A program made the position numbers and the translations under genes. A stretch of 64,000 bases of DNA from Propionispira raffinosivorans DSM 20765. GTDB lineage: Bacteria; Bacillota; Negativicutes; Selenomonadales; Selenomonadaceae. The notes beneath the pieces were generated by a model. The model had not been told where the DNA came from and ran no database searches. It worked only from the letters and a program-made list of their open reading frames with translations. Location: positions 1 to 64,000 of the forward strand of contig NZ_KB905858.1 of NCBI RefSeq assembly GCF_000381065.1. Direction: 5' to 3'. Positions 8,353-16,742 of the stretch are shown here, piece after piece. Each line of letters begins with the position of its first letter. The first letter of the stretch is position 1.

Positions 8353-9618
8353 TTAAAATCCACTTGCTTCCATTAAATTTTTCATAAATTCAGGTACGAT
8401 TGTAGACAATAACAACATAAGTGTTAAAACAATTAGTACTATAGTAAAGATCCATGCAACAATATTATACCATCCCGAATTTTTATACTGACCCATAATC
8501 GTTTGGTTATTAGCAATGAGTACCATAAAAATCAGAATAGGTGGTAATAATACCCCATTAACAACCTGGGATACTAACATGACATCCGTCAAGGATATAT
8601 GGGGCCACAAAGCAATCCCTGCGCCTAATAAAATAATCACGGTATATACGCCAAAAAAAACAGGTGCTTCTTTTGGCTTTTTACTTACACCACTTTCGAA
8701 CCCAAATGCTTCACAAACAGCATAGGCACTACTCAAGGGCAATATAAATGCTGCAAGCATGGAAGCTCCCAATAAACCAAAAGAAAACAACATACTTGCA
8801 TATTTTCCAGCCAAAGGTTCCAGTGCCATTGCCGCATCTTTTACCGATTCAATTTCAATATGATTAATATTTAAAGCAGCCGCTGTAGCTACAATTACAA
8901 AAAATGCAATCAGCCAAGTAAAAAATGCCCCCAGCATAACATCCCAAAAAATATATTTATAATCTTTAACAGTTATTCCTTTATCAACCACTGCAGCCTG
9001 TATATAAAATTGTCCCCATGGGGTGATCGTTGTACCAATAATACCAATAGCCATCATAAGAAAAGCTGCATCGCTATGAAATGTAGGAGTAAAGGAAGTC
9101 ATGAGAACTTCTTCCCACGGAGGGTTTATAATAATTCCCGATATAATATAACTTAGAAAAGTAGCACACAACACAAAAAATACTTTTTCAATTCGAGAAT
9201 AATTGCCTTTAAGAACTGCCCACCAAACCATAAAGGCCATAAGCGGTACTGCAATAATTTTACTGACACCAAACATTTCAAAACTGGCAGCAATACCAGA
9301 AAATTCCGAAGCAGTCGTCCCCACATTCGCAATCATTAATACAATCATAGCAAAAAAAGTCCATTTTACACCAAAGGATTCACGAATCAAATCGGATAAA
9401 CCGCGCCCGGTAATCGCGCCGGTTCGTGCTGAAATTTCTTGCGCCATAGCAAGACAAATCGAACTAACTAAAAGTGTAAATAATAAATCATAGCCATAGG
9501 TTGCCCCTGCCGAGGCATATGTGGCAATACCACCAGCATCATTATCAGCAAAAGCAGTAACAACGCCTGGTCCCATGACTGCAAAAAATAAACTCAAACG
9601 TATGCGCATATTTTTCAT
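8353..9618 (-). CDS. Nramp-related transporter, likely Mg2+ (NrmT type)
   Basis: A 421-residue membrane protein of the SLC11/Nramp fold with about 11 TM segments. Metal-site residues differ from Mn/Fe Nramps: the TM1 DPGN motif reads DAGG (residues 27-30), and the TM6 A-T-x-M-P-H motif reads T-T-I-T-P-W (196-201), so the soft-metal-selecting Met is Thr199. Losing that Met is the signature of the Nramp-related Mg2+ transporters described in Clostridium and Eggerthella. The start overlaps the stop of the upstream MgtE-N/CBS gene by 4 bp (ATGA), which couples the two. Mg2+ as substrate is inferred from these residues and the partner. Confidence 0.8.
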   Translation of the reverse strand: MKNMRIRLSLFFAVMGPGVVTAFADNDAGGIATYASAGATYGYDLLFTLLVSSICLAMAQEISARTGAITGRGLSDLIRESFGVKWTFFAMIVLMIANVGTTASEFSGIAASFEMFGVSKIIAVPLMAFMVWWAVLKGNYSRIEKVFFVLCATFLSYIISGIIINPPWEEVLMTSFTPTFHSDAAFLMMAIGIIGTTITPWGQFYIQAAVVDKGITVKDYKYIFWDVMLGAFFTWLIAFFVIVATAAALNINHIEIESVKDAAMALEPLAGKYASMLFSFGLLGASMLAAFILPLSSAYAVCEAFGFESGVSKKPKEAPVFFGVYTVIILLGAGIALWPHISLTDVMLVSQVVNGVLLPPILIFMVLIANNQTIMGQYKNSGWYNIVAWIFTIVLIVLTLMLLLSTIVPEFMKNLMEASGF

Positions 9619-10901
9619 TTTCTACCTCCCCACTTACGAAGGGTAAACCAAGAGTGCATATCGATTTTTCCTTGTTCCGGCAGCAAAAAATCAAGAACAT
9701 CATCTACCGTAACAATGCCTAAAATAATACCCTGCTCATCAATTACTGGCACAGCCAATAATCCATATTTATTGATAACCTGTGCGATAATTTCATGACC
9801 ATCATCAAGCTGTACAGTCTGCAGCTTCATATGCATTAAATCGCGCAGTATTTTATTTGGCGCTGCAATAATCAATTCTCGCAAAGACAATATGCCCTGT
9901 AAGATTCCAATATTATCTACTACATAAAGATAATAGATTGTTTCGGCTTCCGGTGCCAATTCTCTAAGCCGATTGATAACCTCTTGTGCCGTAAGTTCTG
10001 CAGAAAATGCAATAAATTCAGTTGTCATCAACGCACCAGCAGTACCTTCCTCGTACTGCATAAGTTCACGCACGCCCTCCGCATCATCGACTTTCATCAG
10101 ATTGAGTAGTTCTTCCGATTTTTCTACTGTCATTTCTACTAGAATATCGGCGGCTTCATCTGGCGGCATTTCTTCTAATAAATCAGATGCCCGCTGTTGA
10201 TCCATTTGTTCAATAATTTCTACTTGTGCATCTAAATCCATTTCGCCCAAAGTATCAACTGCTTGTTGATCATTTAAAGTCTCAATAAAACCAGCACGCG
10301 TTTTATAATCCATTTCCTCTAGTAAATCCGCAATATCTGCCGGATGAAGCTGACTGATTTGTTGTTTTTCACGATTCAATTGAAGATAGGCATTCCAATT
10401 TTCTAAAGGATTCACATATTGTAAATCCAATAAATTATTTTTACAACCAGCGACTAAGAATTCTAGTCCAAGGCGACGGAACAATCCTTTTATCCCAATA
10501 TCAACAGCAACTAATGTCATATATTCAATATTTTCCTGCATGACCCATGACAAAATAACATCATTAACACGAACAAGTTTTGATCCTTTTAAATCAATGA
10601 TTTGCTTGTCCAGCAGCCATTTACTAATATAAATATCCGTTTCATGCAATACGATCGTTTTTTCTATTGCAAAGTTTTCTTTTAGCCGTATTTCTCGATA
10701 CGTACAAGATTCTATCTGATCTATAGCAATTAATTGATGTTCTCTTGATTTATATTTAATTCCGATGATTTGTGGATAAGAATTCTCCCACTGTACAGCC
10801 ATATCTTTGATTTTGCCTATCTTTCGATTACTTTTATCATAGATGGGCTTTCCTAATAAGCGACTAAAGCAAAATTCTCCTAAAACTTGTACCTCTACCA
10901 T
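9615..10901 (-). CDS. PRC-barrel/MgtE-N/CBS protein without membrane domain
   Basis: A 428-residue soluble protein: PRC-barrel-like repeats at about 1-75 and 95-165, an MgtE N superhelical domain (about 185-285; HPADIADLLEEM, LLEEMPPDEAADIL) and a CBS pair (about 290-405; EEGTAGALMTTEF). In MgtE these two domains bind Mg2+ in the cytoplasm and close the channel, but the membrane domain is missing here. The gene is translationally coupled to the Nramp-related transporter, so it probably acts as its detached Mg2+ gauge. ATG 10901 was chosen over an upstream GTG because AAAGGAGG lies 7-8 nt before it. Confidence 0.82.
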   Translation of the reverse strand: MVEVQVLGEFCFSRLLGKPIYDKSNRKIGKIKDMAVQWENSYPQIIGIKYKSREHQLIAIDQIESCTYREIRLKENFAIEKTIVLHETDIYISKWLLDKQIIDLKGSKLVRVNDVILSWVMQENIEYMTLVAVDIGIKGLFRRLGLEFLVAGCKNNLLDLQYVNPLENWNAYLQLNREKQQISQLHPADIADLLEEMDYKTRAGFIETLNDQQAVDTLGEMDLDAQVEIIEQMDQQRASDLLEEMPPDEAADILVEMTVEKSEELLNLMKVDDAEGVRELMQYEEGTAGALMTTEFIAFSAELTAQEVINRLRELAPEAETIYYLYVVDNIGILQGILSLRELIIAAPNKILRDLMHMKLQTVQLDDGHEIIAQVINKYGLLAVPVIDEQGIILGIVTVDDVLDFLLPEQGKIDMHSWFTLRKWGGRK

Positions 10902-11206
10902 AGTAGAATACCTCCTTTTATCCACGAAAAGCGGATTATGTAAAATGCCCCCCTGCGTAAATTAAATAGTTTGAGTGACATACTTTCATCATCACTCAAA
11001 CTATTTAATGATATCTGCTTTCAAAACATTGACCCATAGCATAGATTTTATCAAAAAAGCAACAACATATTCTACTACAACAGTGCACCCTTTGCTTATA
11101 AAAGTTCGTTACTAAACCCCAACCTGACCGACAGTAGTCGGAAGATTTTGCACCAGTCCCGCAAGCTTCCGACTAGCTGATGCAAATTTATACACTTTTT
11201 CCTCAT
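10902..11206 (-). promoter_or_regulatory. Long structured leader of the Mg2+ operon
   Basis: About 300 nt of 5' leader. It contains a bulged hairpin (plus-strand arms CAGTAGTCGGAAG 11132-11144 and CTTCCGACTAGCTG 11166-11179), whose loop sequence TTTTGCA (11146-11152) can pair with TGCAAA (11181-11186) to give a pseudoknot topology; then AAGCAA/TTGCTT followed by TTTTTT near 11055, and an 18-bp hairpin at 10961-11009. The M-box consensus (GGTGAGGCTC) is absent. A metal- or metabolite-sensing leader is plausible but unproven. Confidence 0.45.
10961..11009 (-). terminator. 18-bp hairpin in the Mg2+ operon leader
   Basis: Perfect arms of 18 bp at 10961-10978 and 10992-11009 with a 13-nt loop, about 60 nt before the ATG. 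On the minus strand only a weak T stretch (TTTAATTT) overlaps its end, so it may be an attenuator or simply a stable 5' UTR stem. Confidence 0.45.
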
Positions 11207-11212
11207 ATAACA

Positions 11213-11242
11213 ATTATAGTTCATACTTAGCTGATTTTACAA
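11213..11242 (-). promoter_or_regulatory. Promoter of the Mg2+ transport operon
   Basis: On the minus strand TTGTAA (11242-11237) and a perfect TATAAT (11218-11213) are 18 bp apart, placing the transcript start near 11206 and giving a leader of about 300 nt. Confidence 0.6.
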
Positions 11243-11434
11243 CTCCTAATTATTATGGTTAATCACCAATAAGTTAAAAGCATCAAGGAAAAAGCGTTAA
11301 TCGAGATAATTCTCGATTTTTATGTATAGCTAATATCAGTATTTTTGTTGCATATCTTATTCTACCTCAACTATTTTTTGCTTGGAGGCTTTGTTCAGTC
11401 TTCCATTTAACAACTAATTTTTATCGTTGTTTTG

Positions 11435-12418
11435 TCAACTTGCAGCATAATTTGATTCATTCTTGTCTTCTATCGGAGAAATCGTTTTGGCAGTCTGTTT
11501 TTTTGCAGTAAGTATGTTTTTATATAAATAACCTTCACGAATGCCCGATTTGCTAACCACAATTGTTGTGCTTTTAAAATATCTACTCAGCGTATGTAAA
11601 ATAATCAGTCCCGGTACAATTGTTTCAATGCGTCCTGGCACTGTTTTTAATAAAACCTTCAATGTTTCACTCGAAAGAAGTTCATTTTCTTCATCATTCT
11701 CTAAAAGTTTAATCATTTTTTTCATGTTAGACACTTTAATTTCAGCTGTATCCATCGACAAATTGAATAAAGATATATTGATTCTTCCGGTTGCACGAAT
11801 CAGCCCACCCACACCACAAATAAAGGTTTGTGGTCTCGAAGCAAAATCAGTAATTTGTGCCAGTTCCGCTAAAACCGCATTTTTAATCATTTTTTGTTCT
11901 TTTTTATTTGGCAGCAAATATTGAACATACTGTTCATAAGCATTAAGTGAACCTATCGACAGACTTATGGAATTAACGATACGTCCATTTTCATACAAAA
12001 CCAATTCTGTACTCGCTCCACCGATATCAAGGAGCAAGCCGTTTTGAGTCTGCATAGCATGTGTTGCTCCGAAAAGATCAAGTGCTGTCTCTTCCGTCCC
12101 CGAAAGAACAGTAACGCTTACACCTGTTTTTTGCATAATTTGTGCAATAACCATTGCACTATTTGAAATATTTCGCAAAGCCGTCGTAGCAAAGGCTGAT
12201 ATATTCGTAATATGAAATGTCTCCAATAAAACTTTAAATGAAGAAATTGCCTGACAAGTTTTATCAATTCCAGCTTGCAGCATTTTTTCTTTTTTAATAT
12301 AGGAAGCCAACCCAGAAGGATGCTTTTTATTCAATAAGGCTGTTACTTGACCGTTATCTATTTTATATATTGCCAAACGGATAGAATTTGAGCCAATATT
12401 AATAATTCCCTGAACCAT
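11435..12418 (-). CDS. Ppx/GppA family phosphatase
   Basis: A 327-residue protein of the actin-like ASKHA fold. GIINIGSNSIRLAIY (phosphate 1 motif), LLLDIGGASTELVLY (phosphate 2) and CGVGGLIRATG fit exopolyphosphatase/pppGpp phosphohydrolase. It hydrolyses polyphosphate or pppGpp; the short length, without the C-terminal HD part, fits the Ppx1/GppA-like group in Firmicutes. GGAGTGA precedes the ATG. It appears monocistronic. The 3' end carries an extra Lys/Ser/Asn-rich tail after the conserved core. Confidence 0.85.
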   Translation of the reverse strand: MVQGIINIGSNSIRLAIYKIDNGQVTALLNKKHPSGLASYIKKEKMLQAGIDKTCQAISSFKVLLETFHITNISAFATTALRNISNSAMVIAQIMQKTGVSVTVLSGTEETALDLFGATHAMQTQNGLLLDIGGASTELVLYENGRIVNSISLSIGSLNAYEQYVQYLLPNKKEQKMIKNAVLAELAQITDFASRPQTFICGVGGLIRATGRINISLFNLSMDTAEIKVSNMKKMIKLLENDEENELLSSETLKVLLKTVPGRIETIVPGLIILHTLSRYFKSTTIVVSKSGIREGYLYKNILTAKKQTAKTISPIEDKNESNYAAS

Positions 12419-12601
12419 ATCAAATCACTCCATCAATCTATATTTTCTACAACTAAATTATCATGTAAGATAATGAAGCTTCACGCGTATACACAAAATT
12501 CCTATATCTATTATAATATAATTCAAGCAAACTTATGTTAATTTACGGTTAAGTTATCTGCTATTAAAAAAATCAGATAGCTACCTGTTCTGTAGAGAAA
12601 A

Positions 12602-12685
12602 AGATCCCTCAATTATTAAGCCCCTAAATCAATTTGGCGTCTTGCCATCCTCTTTTGATTCAGAAACTTAATAATTGAGGGATCT
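12602..12685 (-). terminator. Long nested hairpin terminator after the ParB-like gene
   Basis: AGATCCCTCAATTATTAAG (12602-12620) pairs perfectly over 19 bp with 12667-12685. The loop holds further nested stems AATCAA/TTGATT and TGGC/GCCA. On the minus strand a TTTTT run follows, so it terminates the ParB-like gene 13 bp away. Its size is unusual for a simple terminator. Confidence 0.65.
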
Positions 12686-12697
12686 AACTTTAAATTA

Positions 12698-13723
12698 TTA
12701 TTCTGCTTTTTGTCTAGTACCTTCATCTGCTGGATCTATTATCTGTTTTAATTTTTCAAGCTCATTTTTTAAATGATTGTATTCTTTCTGTTTTTCGGAT
12801 ATCTTTTTTTCTAAATCATTTTTCACTTTATATTTTGTTTCAGAATCGATTTTTCCCTTAAGCTTTTCTATTTTCAAGTCTATTTTTTCAGTCTTTTTAT
12901 TTTTATTGCCAATATCTTTTAAGACTTTTACAATTTCCGCTCTTCTGTTTTTAGCTGCTTTTATTTCTGGTTTATTTTTTTCTATATATTTAAGATATTC
13001 CATAATTTTTTTCGTTAACTTTTTTGCTTTTTGAATACTATCTAAAGCTTTATTTGCATCCGTATCTTCTATAATAATTTTCATGCTATTTTGGATGTCC
13101 GTCATTATTGATTTATATTGATGAGCAAAATCAATAATTTCAGGTTCTAAATTAGCAGCGTTATTATCTGCTGCTAATTTCATGTTTCTCTTATAAATAT
13201 TCACAAGTTTTTGAGCATACGCTTTACTAATACCAAAAGTACGTGCCAATGTTTCAAGAGATGCACTTATTTTTTTATTGCCAGCCACTATACTTTCTTT
13301 TGATAAATTTTTCAGTCTTTCTTGTTCATGATATATGATTGCTGCTTTATCTTCTGTAGTCATTTCAGACTTTGCAAAATTTGCAATCAATGCAAGTTTT
13401 TTTTGATCATCATCCGTATCATTCAATTCTACAATAGTAGCAAAAATATCTTTTTTGGAATTCGTTGCATAACGTGTATTTCCATTGATAATACCATATA
13501 TCGCGGTTTTTTTAGTGGATTTTCCTCTTTCTGCAACGGTCAATTCTCTAATTAAGATTGGCTGCAAGTGTCCTACCGGCTTAATAGTATGTTTTATATT
13601 TTCGATATCAGACTTATATTCTTCTTTTGATTTTTCTTTTTGATCTTCTCGTATGTTGCTTTCCTCGATAACATCTGGATCAATTAAATCCATTCTAATT
13701 TTTGTTGCTTTAATGTTTTTCAT
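12698..13723 (-). CDS. Solitary ParB-like DNA-binding protein
   Basis: A 341-residue protein with an N-terminal ParB-type domain (about 10-115; GHLQPILI and YGIINGNTRYA replace the usual QPI/GERR boxes), a KorB/ParB helix-turn-helix (about 145-185; SLETLARTFGISKAYAQKLV) and a long Lys/Glu-rich coiled coil to the C-terminus (about 250-330). No ParA or replication gene is near, and the gene is very AT- and Lys-rich compared with neighbours. This suggests an acquired, plasmid- or phage-derived regulator. AAGGAGAT precedes the ATG. A role as a transcription factor rather than in partition is an inference. Confidence 0.7.
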   Translation of the reverse strand: MKNIKATKIRMDLIDPDVIEESNIREDQKEKSKEEYKSDIENIKHTIKPVGHLQPILIRELTVAERGKSTKKTAIYGIINGNTRYATNSKKDIFATIVELNDTDDDQKKLALIANFAKSEMTTEDKAAIIYHEQERLKNLSKESIVAGNKKISASLETLARTFGISKAYAQKLVNIYKRNMKLAADNNAANLEPEIIDFAHQYKSIMTDIQNSMKIIIEDTDANKALDSIQKAKKLTKKIMEYLKYIEKNKPEIKAAKNRRAEIVKVLKDIGNKNKKTEKIDLKIEKLKGKIDSETKYKVKNDLEKKISEKQKEYNHLKNELEKLKQIIDPADEGTRQKAE

Positions 13724-13789
13724 TTTAAAAATCTCCTTTTATTTTTTATATACTCAATTTATTTTCATTTACAAATATATATTATTTTT

Positions 13790-13806
13790 CGTATACTTAG
13801 TATACG
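13790..13806. promoter_or_regulatory. Palindrome upstream of the ParB-like gene
   Basis: CGTATAC-TTA-GTATACG, a perfect 7-bp inverted repeat with 3-bp spacer, lies 67 bp before the ParB-like start in an otherwise AT-only stretch. It could be an autoregulatory operator or a parS-like site. Confidence 0.4.
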
Positions 13807-13868
13807 TTTTAAAATTATTCTTATTATATAACGATTTTAGTTAAACCGCAATCATTTTAGCAAATAAA

Positions 13869-13904
13869 ACTGCCAGCAGCCCATTTCACAGGGTTACTGG
13901 CAGT
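13869..13904 (-). terminator. Terminator after the QueG-like gene
   Basis: ACTGCCAG/CTGGCAGT stem with inner CCC/GGG pairs, followed on the minus strand by TTTTATTTG. It also has TTTTTT further along on the plus side. Confidence 0.6.
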
Positions 13905-13935
13905 GTAAAACTTTTTTCTTATAGAATTTTGGGTA

Positions 13936-14748
13936 TTAAAAAGCACAAGGGGAAGAAGTAATACACTTTCCGCATACTTCACTTCCCGTACTATTTGCTG
14001 TCGTTAAAGTTTCATCAAAATAAGAACTACCAAATTCTGTGTAAACAGCAGCATTTTCTTTTAACATCGTATAACATTTCGTACGATTATAACCTAGTTC
14101 AGTAAGAGCACCGACCGGGCAATTTTTAAGGCAAATTTTGCAGCTCCCATTTTTTTTATATAAACATAGTTCATTTACCATAGGTCTGTCTGGCACTATA
14201 TCCAAATTGGTTACAATCGTGAAAAAACGACCACAGCAGCCACTTTTGGTAATCAACATATTATTTATACCAAATGTTCCAAGCCCTGCTATATAAGCAA
14301 AATGCCGATGTGACCAATTGCTTATAAGTTTTTCTGTACTAAATGTTGAAGATTCCTTAGAGATAGCGGCATTATAGCCTTTTGAATTTAAATATTCTAT
14401 TATATGTTGGTTTAAATATTTAAACATGGCATTTGTCTCTTCATAGGCTAAAGCCCACTGAGATGATGCTAACCTATGCTTCGTACTATTTGTTTTAGCA
14501 AGTTCTTTCGTAAAGGGGATGTAATAGGCAAGAACAATAGAAGCATCGTTTAATATATCTGTTGGCAATTCATGCTGGGAACTTATTATATTTTTAAGAT
14601 TTAAGATAAAGGGATGTTTTGCATCAGCAAACCCAACCAGTGGCTGACCCCATTTTGTTGATATTTCTGTTTTCGCTTCATAGTTTTTCACAAATGAGGA
14701 AATTTCTTCTTCTATTTGTCCCTTTAGAGTTTGGTGTTTGTCTGTCAT
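13936..14748 (-). CDS. Fe-S protein related to epoxyqueuosine reductase
   Basis: A 270-residue protein resembling the QueG family and its uncharacterised relatives. The middle part (HFAYIAGLGTFGINNMLITKSGCCGRFFTIVT) is the cobalamin-domain-like signature. The C-terminus has two Cys clusters, CKICLKNCP and CGKCITSSPC, suited to 4Fe-4S clusters. True QueG (about 380 residues) has additional HEAT-like repeats that are absent here, so a reductase of another substrate is likely. GGAGG is 7 nt before the ATG. Flanking terminators indicate a single-gene unit. Confidence 0.7.
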   Translation of the reverse strand: MTDKHQTLKGQIEEEISSFVKNYEAKTEISTKWGQPLVGFADAKHPFILNLKNIISSQHELPTDILNDASIVLAYYIPFTKELAKTNSTKHRLASSQWALAYEETNAMFKYLNQHIIEYLNSKGYNAAISKESSTFSTEKLISNWSHRHFAYIAGLGTFGINNMLITKSGCCGRFFTIVTNLDIVPDRPMVNELCLYKKNGSCKICLKNCPVGALTELGYNRTKCYTMLKENAAVYTEFGSSYFDETLTTANSTGSEVCGKCITSSPCAF

Positions 14749-14832
14749 ATTTTATATCCTCCGCCTATTTAAATTTATAGTATAAGTTAATTTACTCTAG
14801 ACGGAATCATTACCTATCGCAACCGGTTCCGT

Positions 14833-14886
14833 TTAAGAGCGGCTCGCTGTTGGAACATCATTTTCAAATAAAGGTTTAAAAAACAT
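14833..14886 (-). CDS. Possible 17-residue peptide
   Basis: ATG at 14886 is preceded by GAGGAGGAATTTGG, an excellent ribosome binding site, and opens a 17-codon frame (MFFKPLFENDVPTASRS). It lies in an otherwise empty gap between the QueG-like and ogt genes. No family is recognised; the strong translation signal is the only support. Confidence 0.25.
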   Translation of the reverse strand: MFFKPLFENDVPTASRS

Positions 14887-14988
14887 CCAAATTCCTCCTC
14901 GTAAGCATATATTTAGAGTATAGCATATTCTTATAATGTCTGAAATAAAAAATGTTTGTGATGTTTTTGTCTTTTCACTTGCTGTTCA

Positions 14989-15447
14989 TTATGTTTTCTT
15001 ATTTTCAAGATCAAGCAGTGCTTTTTTCATGTCCAATCCACCTGCATAGCCGACAAGCTTCCCACCCATTCCAATAACCCGATGGCATGGAACCACGATC
15101 ATCAAAGGATTTTTATGATTCGCCATCCCCACTGCACGACTAGCTTTCGGGTTGCCAACTACCGTCGCAATGTCCTTGTACGTGCGAGTTTCTCCGTAAG
15201 GAATTTGCCGAAGAGCTTCCCACACTTTTTTCTGAAATTCCGTACCATGAAGCTCATAAGGAAAGTCAAAAGTTTGGCGTTGTCCGTTGAGATATTCACT
15301 AATCTGTTTAAAAACAAGATTGGTTAGTGCTGAAGATTCATTGTCCATATCAACCTGCTCGACTCGGTCCAATGAAACAATAACCGTATCAGTATAGCCG
15401 ATTTTTAGAATTCCAAGTTTAAAATCATAGAATGCGTACTGTATCAT
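14989..15447 (-). CDS. ogt: Methylated-DNA--protein-cysteine methyltransferase
   Basis: A 152-residue suicide DNA repair enzyme that takes the alkyl group from O6-alkylguanine. The active-site motif PCHRVIG is intact with Cys121, and the HTH (GETRTYKDIATVVGNPKASRAVGMA) is typical. Its ATG overlaps the stop of the adaA gene by 4 bp (ATGA). With the two upstream genes it forms an adaptive-response operon in which the E. coli Ada functions are split over two proteins as in Bacillus (AdaA/AdaB). Confidence 0.93.
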   Translation of the reverse strand: MIQYAFYDFKLGILKIGYTDTVIVSLDRVEQVDMDNESSALTNLVFKQISEYLNGQRQTFDFPYELHGTEFQKKVWEALRQIPYGETRTYKDIATVVGNPKASRAVGMANHKNPLMIVVPCHRVIGMGGKLVGYAGGLDMKKALLDLENKKT

Positions 15448-15992
15448 TTTCGATACTCCTTTCTGTATGCAGCAGGAGAAACTCCTGTTCCGGTTTTAAA
15501 AAATCGATAAAAAGATGACAATCCACCAAAGCCTACAGAATACGCGATGTCGATAATCCTGCCATCGGTATCCGAAATCAGCCGTTTTGCTTCTGTCAGA
15601 CGCAACTTACTCACATATTCGGACAATGTAATACCATATTCCTCTTGAAAGATTTCAACCATACGATGTGAGGATACGCCCAACTGCCGCAATTTCTGAT
15701 TCAGATCACAGCTTTTGCGAAAAGAATCATCAAGAAGCCGTTTTGCCTTTTCCGCGATTTCTCTAATTGGTTGATAGTCTAAAAGGTCGCTTCTGCACCG
15801 CTTGCAGGGACGAAAACCCGCGCGCCTCGCCTCTTCTGCAGCAGAAAAGAAACATACATTTTCCCGTTTTGGTATTTTAGACTTACAGGAAGGACGGCAA
15901 TAAATCCCTGTGGATTGAACCGCGTAGAAGAAAATGCCATCATAGGCGGCATCGTTTTCATATACTGCTTTCCACATTTCTTCCTGTGTCAT
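15444..15992 (-). CDS. adaA: AdaA-type methyl-phosphotriester sensor/activator
   Basis: A 182-residue protein: the Ada zinc-binding domain with Cys32, Cys36, Cys63 and Cys66 (GIYCRPSC and GFRPCKRC), then an AraC-type double HTH (about 85-180). The methylated Cys converts it to an activator of alkylation-repair genes. It overlaps both the alkA gene upstream and ogt downstream by 4 bp, so the three are translationally coupled and presumably autoactivated. Confidence 0.93.
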   Translation of the reverse strand: MTQEEMWKAVYENDAAYDGIFFYAVQSTGIYCRPSCKSKIPKRENVCFFSAAEEARRAGFRPCKRCRSDLLDYQPIREIAEKAKRLLDDSFRKSCDLNQKLRQLGVSSHRMVEIFQEEYGITLSEYVSKLRLTEAKRLISDTDGRIIDIAYSVGFGGLSSFYRFFKTGTGVSPAAYRKEYRK

Positions 15993-16645
15993 TTTTTTAC
16001 CACCTCCCGTTTCTTTTTCGGTGCATAGTCTCGCATTCCATCAATCGCGCCTCCGGCAATTGCCCAAAGATACAGACTTGCTACCGTCCCGTAGGGTGAA
16101 TACCGCCTTGCATATTTCTCAAACTTTTTTCTGTCGATACTTCTATGATGATACAGCATCCGCATACCTCGATGAATTGCAAGGTCTCCGTAGCTCACAA
16201 TATTAGGTCGCTGCATACAGAAGGTCATAATCATTTCCGCAGTCCAAATACCAATCCCATTTAGAGATGAAAGTTCTTTGACAACCAATGCATCGGGCTG
16301 GTTGACCAGTGCTTCGATGTTGAATTCCTTGGTTTTTATCTTCTGCGCAAAGTCTTTGATGTATTCGGTTTTTTTGAATGTCATGCCAATTTTTTGAAGT
16401 TCGTTTGATTCAATAGAACAGATTGTATCTGGATTTATATTTTCAAGTCTGTCATTCAGCCTTTGCCAAATCGTCGCCTGCGCCTGAGTAGAGATCTGTT
16501 GTCCGATAATGTGATGAATGACGGAGGAAAACAGATCGCTGTCGACCGTCCGATAAATATGCCCGATCCGATCAATCGCTTTTCCTAGCAAATCGTCACG
16601 ACTTTTTAAGAATTCAATGGCCTCGCTGCCATATTCAAAATGCAA
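15989..16645 (-). CDS. alkA: DNA-3-methyladenine glycosylase II (AlkA-like)
   Basis: A 218-residue HhH-GPD glycosylase that removes alkylated bases. The helix-hairpin-helix LSSLNGIGIWTAEMIMTF and the catalytic Asp in the following YGDLAIHRG region are visible, as is the FSSVIHHIIGQQIST motif. The start is set at TTG 16645 (MHFEYGSEAIEFL) because GGGGTGA lies 5-6 nt before it; a longer frame to 16702 lacks a signal. First gene of the alkA-adaA-ogt operon. Confidence 0.88.
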   Translation of the reverse strand: MHFEYGSEAIEFLKSRDDLLGKAIDRIGHIYRTVDSDLFSSVIHHIIGQQISTQAQATIWQRLNDRLENINPDTICSIESNELQKIGMTFKKTEYIKDFAQKIKTKEFNIEALVNQPDALVVKELSSLNGIGIWTAEMIMTFCMQRPNIVSYGDLAIHRGMRMLYHHRSIDRKKFEKYARRYSPYGTVASLYLWAIAGGAIDGMRDYAPKKKREVVKK

Positions 16646-16742
16646 AAAAATCACCCCCACTGCTGCAATTATAGCATAAGTATCCGGTGATTTTCTTCTC
16701 AATTTTGGATATTCAATTCGAAAAAAGTGTACTTTCTTTTCA

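Noticed and set aside
10902-11206. M-box or cobalamin riboswitch before the Mg2+ operon
   Set aside because: The M-box landmark GGTGAGGCTC is missing. ACTGT and GTCAGG occur as in cobalamin aptamers, but their spacing and the remaining core do not fit.
13936-14748. Naming the Fe-S protein queG
   Set aside because: It is about 110 residues shorter than QueG and its Cys pattern at the C-terminus differs; no queuosine genes are nearby.
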